Positions 33,892-43,158 of a stretch of 61,929 nucleotides of DNA are shown in pieces; position 1 is the stretch's first letter, and every line of letters starts with the position of its first letter. Made by a program: the position numbers and the translations under genes. Location: positions 1 to 61,929 of the forward strand of contig JBAXEJ010000007.1 of NCBI GenBank assembly GCA_037140475.1, written 5' to 3'. Below the pieces are notes generated by a model. The model was given only the letters and a program-made list of their open reading frames with translations. It searched no databases and was not told the origin of the DNA. Source of the stretch: PALSA-1006 sp037140475 (GTDB taxonomy: Bacteria; Pseudomonadota; Gammaproteobacteria; Burkholderiales; Gallionellaceae).

Positions 33892-34567
33892 CTTCTTGAT
33901 CAACGAATTGAAATCCAAAGCCCTGAAGGGTTCGTAATAGCTTTCGTTCAAAAGGCTTGTCAATCAGATTGCGCAACAAGTGCATGTGAGCGCGGAGTGA
34001 ATCGCTATCCGGTCGTGCGTCCCCCCACACCGCATGCTCGATTTCTTCACGAGTCACCACATTGGGTGAACGCAGCATCAGTAGCTCTAAAATTTTGTAA
34101 GGAATCGGAGACATCTCAATAATCTTTCCCGCGCGTCGCACCCTACGTCGAAGTTGGTTCAAGCTAACATCCCCAACAACTAGCCGTTGTTTTTGCGATG
34201 TGACTGCTCCTCGTCGCAGCAATACTCGTAAGCGCAGCTCCACTTCACGCAACTCAACCGGCTTCACCAAATAGTCATCAGCTCCCGCCTCTAGGCCAGC
34301 AATCTTATCGTCCAAGGAATCGCGAGCCGTAATCATCAGAACTGGCACGCTCTTAATTTGATCTTCGCGCAAAGTGCGACACAGTGTGAGCCCATCCATG
34401 CCCGGTAACATCAGGTCAAGCACGATGGCCTCAAACTCACCTGTTAGTGCTAAATGTAGCCCTTTAACGCCATCTCCCGCTGCATCCACTACATGCCCTT
34501 TCATTTCCAGAAAGTCGAACATATTGGCGGCAAGATCCGCATTGTCTTCAATAATTAGTACACGCAT
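33881..34567 (-). CDS. OmpR-family response regulator
   Basis: About 228 residues from MRVLIIEDNADLAAN; a TTG at 34588 would add seven residues. The receiver has the acidic pair IIEDN, the Asp in AIVLDLMLPGMDG (about 51) and Lys in DDYLVKPVELREVE. The C-terminal winged helix (MSPIPYKILELLMLRSPNVV; LRAHMHLLRNLIDKPF) is of the OmpR/PhoB type. It is the first gene of a regulator-kinase-cytochrome-porin series and is divergent from the Cache-GGDEF-EAL gene. Confidence 0.92.
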   Translation of the reverse strand: MRVLIIEDNADLAANMFDFLEMKGHVVDAAGDGVKGLHLALTGEFEAIVLDLMLPGMDGLTLCRTLREDQIKSVPVLMITARDSLDDKIAGLEAGADDYLVKPVELREVELRLRVLLRRGAVTSQKQRLVVGDVSLNQLRRRVRRAGKIIEMSPIPYKILELLMLRSPNVVTREEIEHAVWGDARPDSDSLRAHMHLLRNLIDKPFERKLLRTLQGFGFQFVDQEDED

Positions 34568-34678
34568 AGTTTGTTCCCGATTCCCCAATATTTACCCCTC
34601 GCAACATGAGGGCTGTCTGAAATAGCGCTCCCAGTATAATGAATACATCATCCAGCAAAGTAAACGATATTCATTTTC

Positions 34679-37600
34679 ATGTTTAGCGTATATAAAAATA
34701 TAAGCCTCAAGCTCAAGGTCACTTTGTTTACCTTGGGACTATTTTTATTTTCAATTGCACTTCTTACCTATTATTTTTCCCTGCACTTACGCCAAGAGCT
34801 TGAAGTCTCTCTCTCTAGTCACCAGTTCTCAGAGGTTAGTTTTGTAGCAGAGCGTATCGAGAACGCGGTCAAGCTTCGCACTGACTCACTTGCGGTACTA
34901 GCTTCTTCTATTACGCCAGAAATGTTGGCACACCACGCCCAACTCACCGCTTTTCTGGTTGAACGCAAAGCAATTTACAAGCTTTTCACCATGGGGACGA
35001 TCGTCATTTCTAAAGAGGGGCGTGGCATCGTTGATTACCCTGTGGTTGAAGGCAGAGGCACGGGAAACTACGCGGAGCGCGAGTTTTATCGCCAAGTCAT
35101 GGCAACCGGCAAACCAGCGCTATCTAAGCCCAGCTTGGGGCGATTTATAAAAGACCCTCGCTTGGTTATTGCTGTGCCAATCTTCGATAAAAATTCGCAC
35201 ATCGTGGGAGTTTTTGCCGGCATTGTCAGTTTGGGCGATGGCAGTTTGCTGAGCGACTTCGATGCCAAGACTCACCCTAACACGAGCAGTTATCTTATCG
35301 TTTCTCCACGCGACAATCTTTATGTGGCTGCTAGCGACCGTAGCCTGACGCTAAAACCGCTACCTGCGCCTGGCGTAAACACCATGCACGATCGCTTTAT
35401 CAGCGGCTACGAAGGCTCTGGCATTGCCCTCAATGCACTCGGCATTGAAGAACTTAGCTCTGCAAAAAATATCCCGAGTGCAGGATGGATAGTCGTCGGC
35501 GTGCTTCCATCGAGCCAAGCTTTTTCATCCATCGCTCACATTCGCAACAACTCGATTTGGGCGGCAATTGTCATTTCCGCTTTGGTACTGCCATTACTTT
35601 GGCTGTTTTTACGCCATGAGCTTTCTCCACTTCAACGCTCGGTAACACGCATTTCTAAGTTGGTTGGCAATCAGACCTACTCAGATCTGCCACTTGAAGG
35701 CAGCCCAGAGATACAGCAATTACAAACCAGCTTTAATTTGTTACAAGCACAACTTAAGCTTGATGAAAAATTGCTCCTCGAAAATGAGGCACTCTATCGC
35801 GCCATGTTTGAGAAAAACACCGCAATTAAGCTTTTAGTTGATCCAGAAAATGGGGCAATTGTTGATGCAAATCCTGCTGCTGAAAGTTTTTATGGCTGGA
35901 GTATTAAGCAGTTAAGGACGATGAACATCGTTGAAATCAATTCGCTTGCCCCTGAGTTACTAAAAGAAAAAATGGCACTTGCAGGGCATAACGGCAACAA
36001 CTTTTTCTTATTCAAGCATCGCCAAGCTTCTGGTGCGCTGCGAAATGTTGAAGTTCACTCCGCCCGCGTTAGTTTTCGTGGCAAAGACTTGATCTACTCC
36101 ATTGTCACCGATGTTACCGCTCGCGAGCTCGCCCTAAGCCGCGAAAAACTTCGTAGCGAAGTGCTTGAAAGCTTAGCTCATGGCAATACGACGACCGCAA
36201 TCTTAAACACCATCATTAATCTAGTAGAGAAAGAACAGCCAGGAACGTACTGCGCCATTATGCAAGTGGATGCAGCACAGAATCGTTTGCTACTGAGTGC
36301 AGCGCCTAATTTACCTGCCGCCTACAAAGCCACGATCGCTGATTTGGAGATTGGCTCCGAAATTTGTTCATGTGGCATCGCTGCTGCTGCCAAAGAGCGG
36401 GTTATTCTGCGCGATTTACAAGCGCATCCATTCCTTCCTGAGTTTAAGAGTGTCGCATTCCGTAGCAATATCACCGCCTGCTGGAGTGAACCCATCATCT
36501 CTTCGAGCAAAAAATTACTGGGCACCTTTTCGATCTATCTGCCAAGCATAGGAGAGCCCAATAACGAGCAAATCAAACTCATTGAAGAGATGAGCAAATT
36601 GGCCAGCATCACCATAGAGCGCAAATTAGACGAAGAATCACTTCGCCTATCCGACATGGTGTTTCAAAGCACACCGAATGCTATTTTCATTACCAATGAA
36701 AAAAATCAAATTGTTACGATCAACCCCGCTTTTACCGAAATTACCCAATACGTTGCAGAAGATGTGATTGGCCGCGACCCCAAAATACTGGGCTCCGGCA
36801 AGCAAAAAAATGAGTTCTATCGCGCCATGTGGGAATCAATCAATGAGACCGGCAAATGGGCAGGAGAAATTGATAATCAACGTAAAAACCGCGAACCCTA
36901 TGTGCAATGGACCAACATCAACACACTCTATGACGAGAATCATCAGGTAAAGCACCGTGTTGCGATCTTCTCTGACATCACCGAGATGAAACACACCGAA
37001 GCGATGATCTTGGAGCAGGCCAATTTCGACTCTTTAACCGGTCTACCCAATCGACGATTGTTCTACGATCGTCTTGGCCATGAATTGAAGAAAACCGAGC
37101 GCGATAAAGTGCCGCTTGCACTGATGTTTATCGACCTTGATCACTTTAAAGAAGTGAACGATAGCCTAGGGCATGAGACTGGCGACTTCTTATTGCAGGA
37201 TGCTGCAAAACGCATCTCTCATTGCATTCGCGAATCGGACACTTTAGCGCGCTTAGGTGGGGATGAGTTCACCGTTATATTGCCTGGGCTAACTGAGACC
37301 GAACGCCTAGAAAGTATCGCGGAAAGCATTATTAAAACGCTTGCCGAGCCTTTCCACATCGGACAGTCCATTGCCTACGTCTCGGCCAGTATCGGCATCA
37401 CCATTTACCCCACCGATGCAAACGACATCAGTTCGCTCTTGAAAAATGCTGACCAAGCCATGTATGTTGCCAAAAATAGAGGGCGCAATCAGTTCAGCTA
37501 TTTCACTGCTTCGATGCAAGTTGCTGCGCAATTGCGCTTGCAACTAAGCAATGACTTGCGTGGTGCACTCGCTGCCGAGCAACTTGAAGTTTATTACCAG

Positions 37601-38314
37601 CCGATTGTCGACCTCAGCACTGGCGACGTTACCAAAGCCGAAGCACTATTGCGTTGGCACCACCCCACACTCGGCATGATCAGTCCTTCTACCTTTATTC
37701 CACTGGCCGAAGATATTGGCTTGATCAATACCATTGGCGATTGGGTGTTCCGTCAATCAGCGCTACAAGCACTCAGTTGGCATCTCAATAAACCGTCACA
37801 CCTGAAGTCGATTCAAATTAGCGTGAATAAATCTCCCCGCCAATTTGTCGCGGGGAATGTCAATTTGGACATTGTTGAATGGCTGAAGAAGTTGTCGCTA
37901 CCACCTGCTTGTATTGTGATGGAGATTACCGAAGGCTTGCTCATGGATGATCGCAGTGAGGTACAAGACACCTTGCTGGCTTACCGCGATGCCGGCATTC
38001 AAGTGTCACTAGATGACTTCGGCACGGGCTATTCTGCGATGTCCTATTTGCAACGTTTTGACATCGACTACATCAAGGTCGATCAATCATTTGTCCGCAA
38101 CATGGTGAATAGTCACGGCGACCAAGTTATTGTCGAAGCGATTATCGCCATGGCACAAAAACTCGGCATGAAAGTGATCGCTGAAGGTGTGGAAACTGAA
38201 CAACAACGCGAATTCTTAATCGCTGCCGGTTGTGATTTTGCTCAGGGGTATTTGTTTGCGCGCCCGATGCCGGCGGCAGAGTTTGATCTATTTTTAACTC
38301 GGACTATTGGATAA
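34679..38314 (+). CDS. Membrane dCache-PAS-GAF-PAS-GGDEF-EAL protein
   Basis: 1211 residues. TM1 (about 12-32) and TM2 (about 293-313) flank a ~250-residue periplasmic dCache-type sensor domain (GRGTGNYAEREFYRQVMATG is typical). Cytoplasmic domains: a HAMP-like linker, PAS (about 370-480), GAF (about 490-640) with a Cys pair in SEICSCGIAAA, PAS (about 655-770), GGDEF with intact LARLGGDEF, and EAL with intact TKAEALLRW and DDFGTGYSAMSY. It is likely to sense a small extracellular ligand and alter c-di-GMP. Both catalytic domains look intact, so the net activity cannot be predicted. It is divergent from the regulator of the cytochrome-porin locus. Confidence 0.94.
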   Translation: MFSVYKNISLKLKVTLFTLGLFLFSIALLTYYFSLHLRQELEVSLSSHQFSEVSFVAERIENAVKLRTDSLAVLASSITPEMLAHHAQLTAFLVERKAIYKLFTMGTIVISKEGRGIVDYPVVEGRGTGNYAEREFYRQVMATGKPALSKPSLGRFIKDPRLVIAVPIFDKNSHIVGVFAGIVSLGDGSLLSDFDAKTHPNTSSYLIVSPRDNLYVAASDRSLTLKPLPAPGVNTMHDRFISGYEGSGIALNALGIEELSSAKNIPSAGWIVVGVLPSSQAFSSIAHIRNNSIWAAIVISALVLPLLWLFLRHELSPLQRSVTRISKLVGNQTYSDLPLEGSPEIQQLQTSFNLLQAQLKLDEKLLLENEALYRAMFEKNTAIKLLVDPENGAIVDANPAAESFYGWSIKQLRTMNIVEINSLAPELLKEKMALAGHNGNNFFLFKHRQASGALRNVEVHSARVSFRGKDLIYSIVTDVTARELALSREKLRSEVLESLAHGNTTTAILNTIINLVEKEQPGTYCAIMQVDAAQNRLLLSAAPNLPAAYKATIADLEIGSEICSCGIAAAAKERVILRDLQAHPFLPEFKSVAFRSNITACWSEPIISSSKKLLGTFSIYLPSIGEPNNEQIKLIEEMSKLASITIERKLDEESLRLSDMVFQSTPNAIFITNEKNQIVTINPAFTEITQYVAEDVIGRDPKILGSGKQKNEFYRAMWESINETGKWAGEIDNQRKNREPYVQWTNINTLYDENHQVKHRVAIFSDITEMKHTEAMILEQANFDSLTGLPNRRLFYDRLGHELKKTERDKVPLALMFIDLDHFKEVNDSLGHETGDFLLQDAAKRISHCIRESDTLARLGGDEFTVILPGLTETERLESIAESIIKTLAEPFHIGQSIAYVSASIGITIYPTDANDISSLLKNADQAMYVAKNRGRNQFSYFTASMQVAAQLRLQLSNDLRGALAAEQLEVYYQPIVDLSTGDVTKAEALLRWHHPTLGMISPSTFIPLAEDIGLINTIGDWVFRQSALQALSWHLNKPSHLKSIQISVNKSPRQFVAGNVNLDIVEWLKKLSLPPACIVMEITEGLLMDDRSEVQDTLLAYRDAGIQVSLDDFGTGYSAMSYLQRFDIDYIKVDQSFVRNMVNSHGDQVIVEAIIAMAQKLGMKVIAEGVETEQQREFLIAAGCDFAQGYLFARPMPAAEFDLFLTRTIG

Positions 38315-38331
38315 CGGAAGGTCGGACAGCA

Positions 38332-38347
38332 TCGGGTTTTAACCCGA
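38332..38347. terminator. Small hairpin between convergent genes
   Basis: TCGGGTTTTAACCCGA is a perfect 16-base palindrome between the Cache-GGDEF-EAL gene and yaeQ, which converge here. It lacks a T-tract and is a weak terminator candidate. Confidence 0.4.
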
Positions 38348-38355
38348 CCCACAAA

Positions 38356-38907
38356 CTAACGAGCCACCGCTGCCTTCAACACAGCTCGCTCCACCTGCAC
38401 ACTCATCTCACCATCACTCAGCCACACCTGCCCATCTTGAATGGTGCATTGCAAATTCATGCCACGCTGGGCCAACTTAGCTAATTCACGCGTGCTCTCG
38501 ACTGGCAAATTAATAATGTTAAGATTTTTTTGGCGTGCAAACTGTGCACTGTCTTTGGCAAACCACATCTCCGCGACACGCCCGCCGTAGCAATACACGA
38601 TCACTTGCTCGGCACGTCCGCAGGCTTTACGAATTAGCTTCTCATCGGGAATGCCCACATCGATCCATAACTGAATCGATCCTGTTAAATCTTTCTGCCA
38701 CAGATCTGCTTCACTATCATCGTTCATACCCTCGCCGAATTCGAGATACTCGTGCGCATGCAAGGCGAAAGCCAACAGACGCACCATCATGCGCTCATCG
38801 GTTTCAGACGGATGCCGCGCCAAGGTCAGTGTGTGATCTTGGTAGTAGTGACGTTCCATATCGGCGATTTGCAGATTAGCTTTAAAAACGGTTGCTTTGA
38901 TTGCCAT
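38356..38907 (-). CDS. yaeQ: YaeQ family protein
   Basis: 183 residues. The family pattern is clear: an N-terminal ATVFKANLQIADMERHYYQD, then the acidic GEGMNDDSEADLWQKDLTG and VWLSDGEMSVQVE. YaeQ has a PD-(D/E)XK-like fold and has been linked to RfaH suppression in enterics, but its biochemical function is not settled. It starts 3 bases after the arfB stop and is the last gene of the prfC-S4-arfB-yaeQ run. Confidence 0.92.
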   Translation of the reverse strand: MAIKATVFKANLQIADMERHYYQDHTLTLARHPSETDERMMVRLLAFALHAHEYLEFGEGMNDDSEADLWQKDLTGSIQLWIDVGIPDEKLIRKACGRAEQVIVYCYGGRVAEMWFAKDSAQFARQKNLNIINLPVESTRELAKLAQRGMNLQCTIQDGQVWLSDGEMSVQVERAVLKAAVAR

Positions 38908-38910
38908 AAG

Positions 38911-39324
38911 TTATTCGATCACCCGCCCTCTTAAATTTTTAACTGCGCCACGTTTCACTTTACTCTCGATGCGCTTTCTCTCCGAACTACGGGTGGGCTT
39001 AGTTGCCACGCGCGGTTTGGGTTTAACGGCCACCAAAAGTAACAATGCTTTTAAACGCCGCAGTGCTTCGTTGCGATTTTGTTCTTGATTGCGAAACTCT
39101 TGTGCCTTGATAACCACTACGCCATCTTTAGTGATGCGCTGATCGTTAAGTTGCAGCAAGCGCTGTTTGAAATCATCCGGCAGCGAAGATGCGCCAATAT
39201 CGAAACGCAAATGTATTGCGCTAGACACCTTGTTCACATTCTGACCACCTGCACCTTGCGCACGCACCGCCGTTAATTCGATTTCGCGTTCAGTGATGGT
39301 GACGTGATGAGAGATGTACAACAC
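38911..39324 (-). CDS. arfB: Alternative ribosome-rescue factor ArfB (YaeJ)
   Basis: 137 residues, a stop-codon-independent peptidyl-tRNA hydrolase that releases stalled ribosomes. The catalytic GGQ motif is in RAQGAGGQNVNKVSSAIH, and the basic C-terminal tail that enters the empty mRNA channel is present (KPTRSSERKRIESKVKRG). It sits 3 bases after the S4-domain gene in a run headed by prfC. Confidence 0.95.
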   Translation of the reverse strand: MLYISHHVTITEREIELTAVRAQGAGGQNVNKVSSAIHLRFDIGASSLPDDFKQRLLQLNDQRITKDGVVVIKAQEFRNQEQNRNEALRRLKALLLLVAVKPKPRVATKPTRSSERKRIESKVKRGAVKNLRGRVIE

Positions 39325-39327
39325 GAT

Positions 39328-39543
39328 TTAAGCCAATACCTTAATCTGCACATCACCCAATGTAACCATTGAGCCTGCACGTATTTTTGCCGTTTTGCGC
39401 AATTCCACTTTGCCATCAACAGACACCACGCCCTCGGCCACCAGCGCTTTGCCCGCCCCACCGCTATCGCAAACGCCGCTGAGCTTAAGCAGATTACACA
39501 GCTCAACGAATTCACCGCGCAGTTGAAATTCAAGTTGCTGCAT
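39328..39543 (-). CDS. Small S4-domain RNA-binding protein (YbcJ-like)
   Basis: 71 residues consisting of a single S4 RNA-binding fold: FVELCNLLKLSGVCDSGGAG, then EGVVSVDGKVELRKTAKI. Homologues of YbcJ type are thought to bind structured RNA, probably rRNA. Its ATG overlaps the prfC stop by one base (TAATG), so it is translationally coupled to release factor 3. Confidence 0.9.
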   Translation of the reverse strand: MQQLEFQLRGEFVELCNLLKLSGVCDSGGAGKALVAEGVVSVDGKVELRKTAKIRAGSMVTLGDVQIKVLA

Positions 39544-41183
39544 TAGAGTTTCACCGCGTGTTCACGCGTAGTGTGGAAAACGACTTTCGGCCAGCGCTCT
39601 TGCGTTAATTTCAAGTTCACATTGTTCGGCGCGAGATAAGCCAAGTTCCCTGCTGCATCAATCGACAAATTGTGTGACAACGCCTTCTCGAAATCGGCGA
39701 GAATTTTTTTATCGTCACAAGTGACCCAGCGCGCGCTGGTGGTACTCGTGCCTTCGAACATCGCATCAACACCGTATTCGCCTTGCAAACGGCTCGCTAC
39801 CACGTCGAATTGCAACATGCCCACCGCGCCCAAAATCAAATCGCCACCATCCAGTGGCTTAAAAACTTGCACTGCGCCCTCTTCACCGAGCTGCTGCAAG
39901 CCTTTGTGCAACTGCTTGACTTTAATTGGATTTCTTATTCTCACTGAACGAAAAAAGTCGGGGGCAAAATAGGGAATGCCGGTGAACTGCAATAACTCGC
40001 CTTCGGAAAAGCTATCACCGATCTGCATATTGCCGTGATTCGGCAACCCGATGATATCGCCCGCATACGCCTCTTCTACCTGCTCACGACTCGACGCCAT
40101 AAACGTCACCACGTTCGACACGCGAATCTCGCGATTAATACGCAGATGTTTAATCTTCATGCCACGCTCAAAGTGACCTGAACACACGCGTAAGAAGGCG
40201 ATGCGGTCGCGATGGTTTGCATCCATGTTGGCTTGAATTTTGAACACGAAGCCGGAGAACGGTTGCTCGGTTGGATTCACGCTGCGTGCAGTGGCATCAC
40301 GCTCAATCGGTGCCGGTGCCCAATCTAATAGTGCGGTTAAAATTTCACGCACGCCAAAGTTGTTAATGGCAGAGCCGAAAAATACCGGGGTTTGTTTGCC
40401 ATCGAGAAAGCGCTGTAAATCGAATGGATGCGATGCGCCCTTCACCAATTCCACTTCCATTTTGAGCTGCTCAATTTCCAGCGGGAACATCTGCGCTAAA
40501 CGCGGATTATCGATGCCCTTAATAATCTCGAATTCTTTGGTGTCGCGCTCTTCACCCGCCTCGAACAACATAATCTCATCGCGGATCAAGTGATACACGC
40601 CGCGAAAGGTCTTGCCCATGCCAATTGGCCACGTCACCGGTGCGCATTGAATGTTGAGCACGGATTCCACTTCGTCCAACAAATCGAGTGAATCGCGCAC
40701 CTCACGGTCCATCTTATTCATGAAGGTGATGATGGGCGTGTTGCGCATACGGCACACGTTCAACAACTTGATGGTTTGTGCTTCCACACCTTTTGCCGCG
40801 TCGATCACCATCAGTGCCGAATCCACCGCCGTCAGTACACGATAGGTGTCTTCCGAGAAATCTTGGTGACCCGGTGTATCGAGCAAGTTCACCACATGGT
40901 CGCGATACTCGAACTGCATTACCGAGCTGGCGACCGAGATGCCGCGCTGCTTTTCAATTTCTAAGAAATCGGAGGTGGCATGGCGACCACTCTTGCGTGC
41001 CTTGACCGTGCCCGCCATTTGAATCGCACCGGAGAACAGCAACAGTTTTTCAGTGAGCGTGGTTTTACCCGCGTCAGGGTGAGAAATAATGCCGAAAGTG
41101 CGACGACGCGCCACTTCGCGCGAAATCAAATCGCGCGGTACGGCAGCGGGTTCTTTGAGGGTTTGTTCGATGTTGTCGGACAT
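39543..41183 (-). CDS. prfC: Peptide chain release factor 3
   Basis: 546 residues, a translational GTPase that recycles RF1/RF2 after termination. The G motifs are visible: SHPDAGKTTLTEK (G1), DTPGHQDFSEDTYR (G3) and FMNKMDRE (G4). The C-terminal domains carry the RF3 pattern DFFRSVRIRNPIKVKQLHKG. It heads a minus-strand run with an S4 protein, arfB and yaeQ. Confidence 0.97.
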   Translation of the reverse strand: MSDNIEQTLKEPAAVPRDLISREVARRRTFGIISHPDAGKTTLTEKLLLFSGAIQMAGTVKARKSGRHATSDFLEIEKQRGISVASSVMQFEYRDHVVNLLDTPGHQDFSEDTYRVLTAVDSALMVIDAAKGVEAQTIKLLNVCRMRNTPIITFMNKMDREVRDSLDLLDEVESVLNIQCAPVTWPIGMGKTFRGVYHLIRDEIMLFEAGEERDTKEFEIIKGIDNPRLAQMFPLEIEQLKMEVELVKGASHPFDLQRFLDGKQTPVFFGSAINNFGVREILTALLDWAPAPIERDATARSVNPTEQPFSGFVFKIQANMDANHRDRIAFLRVCSGHFERGMKIKHLRINREIRVSNVVTFMASSREQVEEAYAGDIIGLPNHGNMQIGDSFSEGELLQFTGIPYFAPDFFRSVRIRNPIKVKQLHKGLQQLGEEGAVQVFKPLDGGDLILGAVGMLQFDVVASRLQGEYGVDAMFEGTSTTSARWVTCDDKKILADFEKALSHNLSIDAAGNLAYLAPNNVNLKLTQERWPKVVFHTTREHAVKL

Positions 41184-41327
41184 GCTATTCGTGCCGTGAA
41201 AAAAGTGCGCAAGTCTAAAGGCTTGCAGGGGGAATGTCTAACGCAGAAGCGCCCAATTTAGTAAAACTTGACAAGGTCTTCTACGCTACCTACCTTGCCG
41301 CCCCTATAACGACTGATTACCCAAAAA

Positions 41328-41537
41328 GTGAACCCTGAACATTTACAACTTTTACTCACCCGCACCATGCCTTACGGCAAGTACAAGGGAAAAATCATCG
41401 CCGATTTGCCGGGAAACTATCTCAACTGGTTTGCGCGCAAAGGCTTCCCACCTGGCGAGATCGGTCTGCTCCTGCAATTAATGCAAGAACTTGACCACAA
41501 CGGGCTGTCCTCGTTGCTTGATCCATTACGAAAATAA
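41328..41537 (+). CDS. DUF3820 family protein
   Basis: 69 residues with the compact DUF3820 signature MPYGKYKGKIIADLPGNYL then NWFARKGFPPGEIG. The family is related to exonuclease-associated small domains, but function is unknown. It has a GTG or related start at 41328 and lies 2 bases before the YgjP-like gene, suggesting coupling. Confidence 0.85.
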   Translation: MNPEHLQLLLTRTMPYGKYKGKIIADLPGNYLNWFARKGFPPGEIGLLLQLMQELDHNGLSSLLDPLRK

Positions 41538-41539
41538 TC

Positions 41540-42076
41540 GTGTCTTCTTCGCCTAATTATCTTGCTGGCTACCCTGCGGCGCTCGTCGCACAAATTGAGC
41601 AGCTCATTGCACAAAACAAATTAGGCGAGCTTCTTCAGAAAAAATATCCGCAGGCACACGAAATACGCACTGATAAAGCGCTCTATGTTTTTGTGCTGCA
41701 AATGAAAGATCGTTACTTACGCAACACTGGGCAGCTGAACAAAGTGATGTTCGATAACAAGTTGCACGACCTGCACAACGCGCTCGGCACGCACACGCGC
41801 ATTTCACGCGTGCAAGGCGGCAATTTAACTAGCAAGCGTGAGCTACGCATTTCTTCTTTGTTCAAAGATATGCCAGCGGAATTTTTACAGATGATCGTAG
41901 CGCATGAATTAGCGCATCTAAAAGAACGCGAACACAACAAAGCGTTTTACCAGCTATGCCAACACATTGAGCCAAGCTACCCTCAGTTGGAATTTGATTT
42001 GCGGACTTACCTCACCTATCTTGGTGCTGGCGGCAAGCCTTTATGGAACACTCCAATTCCTGTGCAATGCGTTTAA
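41540..42076 (+). CDS. YgjP-like zinc metallopeptidase (M48/DUF45 family)
   Basis: 178 residues. The zinc-binding active-site helix is MIVAHELAHLKEREHNKAF (HExxH with a downstream His), typical of YgjP/WSS1-like small proteases. A preceding RVQGGNLTSKRELRISSLF forms part of the sheet. No signal peptide, so it is cytoplasmic. The substrate is unknown. It forms a likely pair with the DUF3820 gene. Confidence 0.85.
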   Translation: MSSSPNYLAGYPAALVAQIEQLIAQNKLGELLQKKYPQAHEIRTDKALYVFVLQMKDRYLRNTGQLNKVMFDNKLHDLHNALGTHTRISRVQGGNLTSKRELRISSLFKDMPAEFLQMIVAHELAHLKEREHNKAFYQLCQHIEPSYPQLEFDLRTYLTYLGAGGKPLWNTPIPVQCV

Positions 42077-42188
42077 CCCTTATTCCCCAAGGGTGTAGCC
42101 CGTAAATTTCTTGCATTAGCCTGCCACCTCAGTCATTATGTCCCCGTAAGATATGAGCGAACGCTCACGCGAAAATTGGGAGAAAAAA

Positions 42189-42428
42189 ATGGTTGTGCCA
42201 GTTGATTTACACCTCGATGTATCAGGCGTGTGTTGTCCCATCCCGCTTATTCAAATGGGCAAGGCCATGCAGGAACTTAAGCCTGGCCAAACACTGCAAA
42301 TAATCGGCAACGACCCAATCTTCGAAACAGCGGTTAAAGATTTCTGCCATGCAAACGGCCACACCCTTCTCGAAACCAGGCCGGGTGATAACTACAGCAT
42401 TACCATGCTGATTAAAGTGGGAGGCTAA
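42189..42428 (+). CDS. tusA: TusA-family sulfur carrier protein
   Basis: 79 residues from the ATG at 42189, which has GGGAG upstream; a start at 42153 would add a charged tail not seen in the family. The active Cys is in the CPxP motif of SGVCCPIPLIQMGKAM. TusA carries persulfide sulfur for tRNA thiolation or, in sulfur oxidisers, in the cytoplasmic sulfane-sulfur route. Here it is followed 4 bases later by a DsrE2-like gene, a pairing typical of sulfur-transfer clusters in lithotrophs. Confidence 0.9.
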   Translation: MVVPVDLHLDVSGVCCPIPLIQMGKAMQELKPGQTLQIIGNDPIFETAVKDFCHANGHTLLETRPGDNYSITMLIKVGG

Positions 42429-42432
42429 CCTA

Positions 42433-43008
42433 ATGAATAACACGCCCCTTTCTCAACCCAGTAACGGTATAGACATAAAAACTCCGCCCAAGGGAACCAT
42501 CCTTTTGGTAAGTGGCGAGCTTGATAAAGCGATCTTAGCTTTTGAGGTTGCCGCAGGATTTCAAGCGATGGGAATGCAAATGAGCATGTGGTTTGTGCTG
42601 TATGGCGCAAACTGCTTGATGAAGCCACGCTCGGTTTTTTCATTTAGCAAATGGTTTGGAAAGCTGAAAGGCGGTCCTGGCCGCCGCACCGAAACTGACG
42701 TTCCTCTCCAACATGTGATTCGCGGTTTGAACCATGCGGGTGCGTGCAACTTACCCCTTTCGCAACTAAATTACGGCGGCGCTGGCCCAATGATTTTGCG
42801 CCATGTGATGAAACGCAAAGGCTTAGCTCAGCTTGAAACACTCATCCAAAATGCACAGGACTTAGGGGTGCGCTTTAGCATTTGTCAGGTGTGTGTGGAT
42901 GCGATGGGAATTTCATCGCCAGATGACTTGATCGTCAATGCTGAAGTCAGGGGAGTAAGTTCGTATTATTTGGAAGTGTCGGTATCAAGTTATAACGTAA
43001 CGCTCTAA
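42433..43008 (+). CDS. DsrE/DsrF-family sulfur-transfer protein (DsrE2-like)
   Basis: 191 residues. The N-terminal TILLVSGELDKAILAFEVAA starts the DsrE fold, with MSMWFVLYGANCLMKPR and a C-terminal FSICQVCVDAMG that contributes Cys residues characteristic of DsrE2. These proteins exchange persulfides with TusA. Neither rhodanese nor Dsr/sHdr genes are within the window, so the pathway cannot be completed from this sequence. Confidence 0.88.
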   Translation: MNNTPLSQPSNGIDIKTPPKGTILLVSGELDKAILAFEVAAGFQAMGMQMSMWFVLYGANCLMKPRSVFSFSKWFGKLKGGPGRRTETDVPLQHVIRGLNHAGACNLPLSQLNYGGAGPMILRHVMKRKGLAQLETLIQNAQDLGVRFSICQVCVDAMGISSPDDLIVNAEVRGVSSYYLEVSVSSYNVTL

Positions 43009-43158
43009 AGGTCATCGCAGAAGGCCCCCTTGCCATGACCGTTTCCTCCTATCCAGCTTTCCTCCGCAAGCGGGAGAAAGAGCAAACGAATAGCGGTGCG
43101 AGATTCACGTTAAAGCAACCGCGCTACAACCTTATCTCTAACAGAAAGATGATCTACT

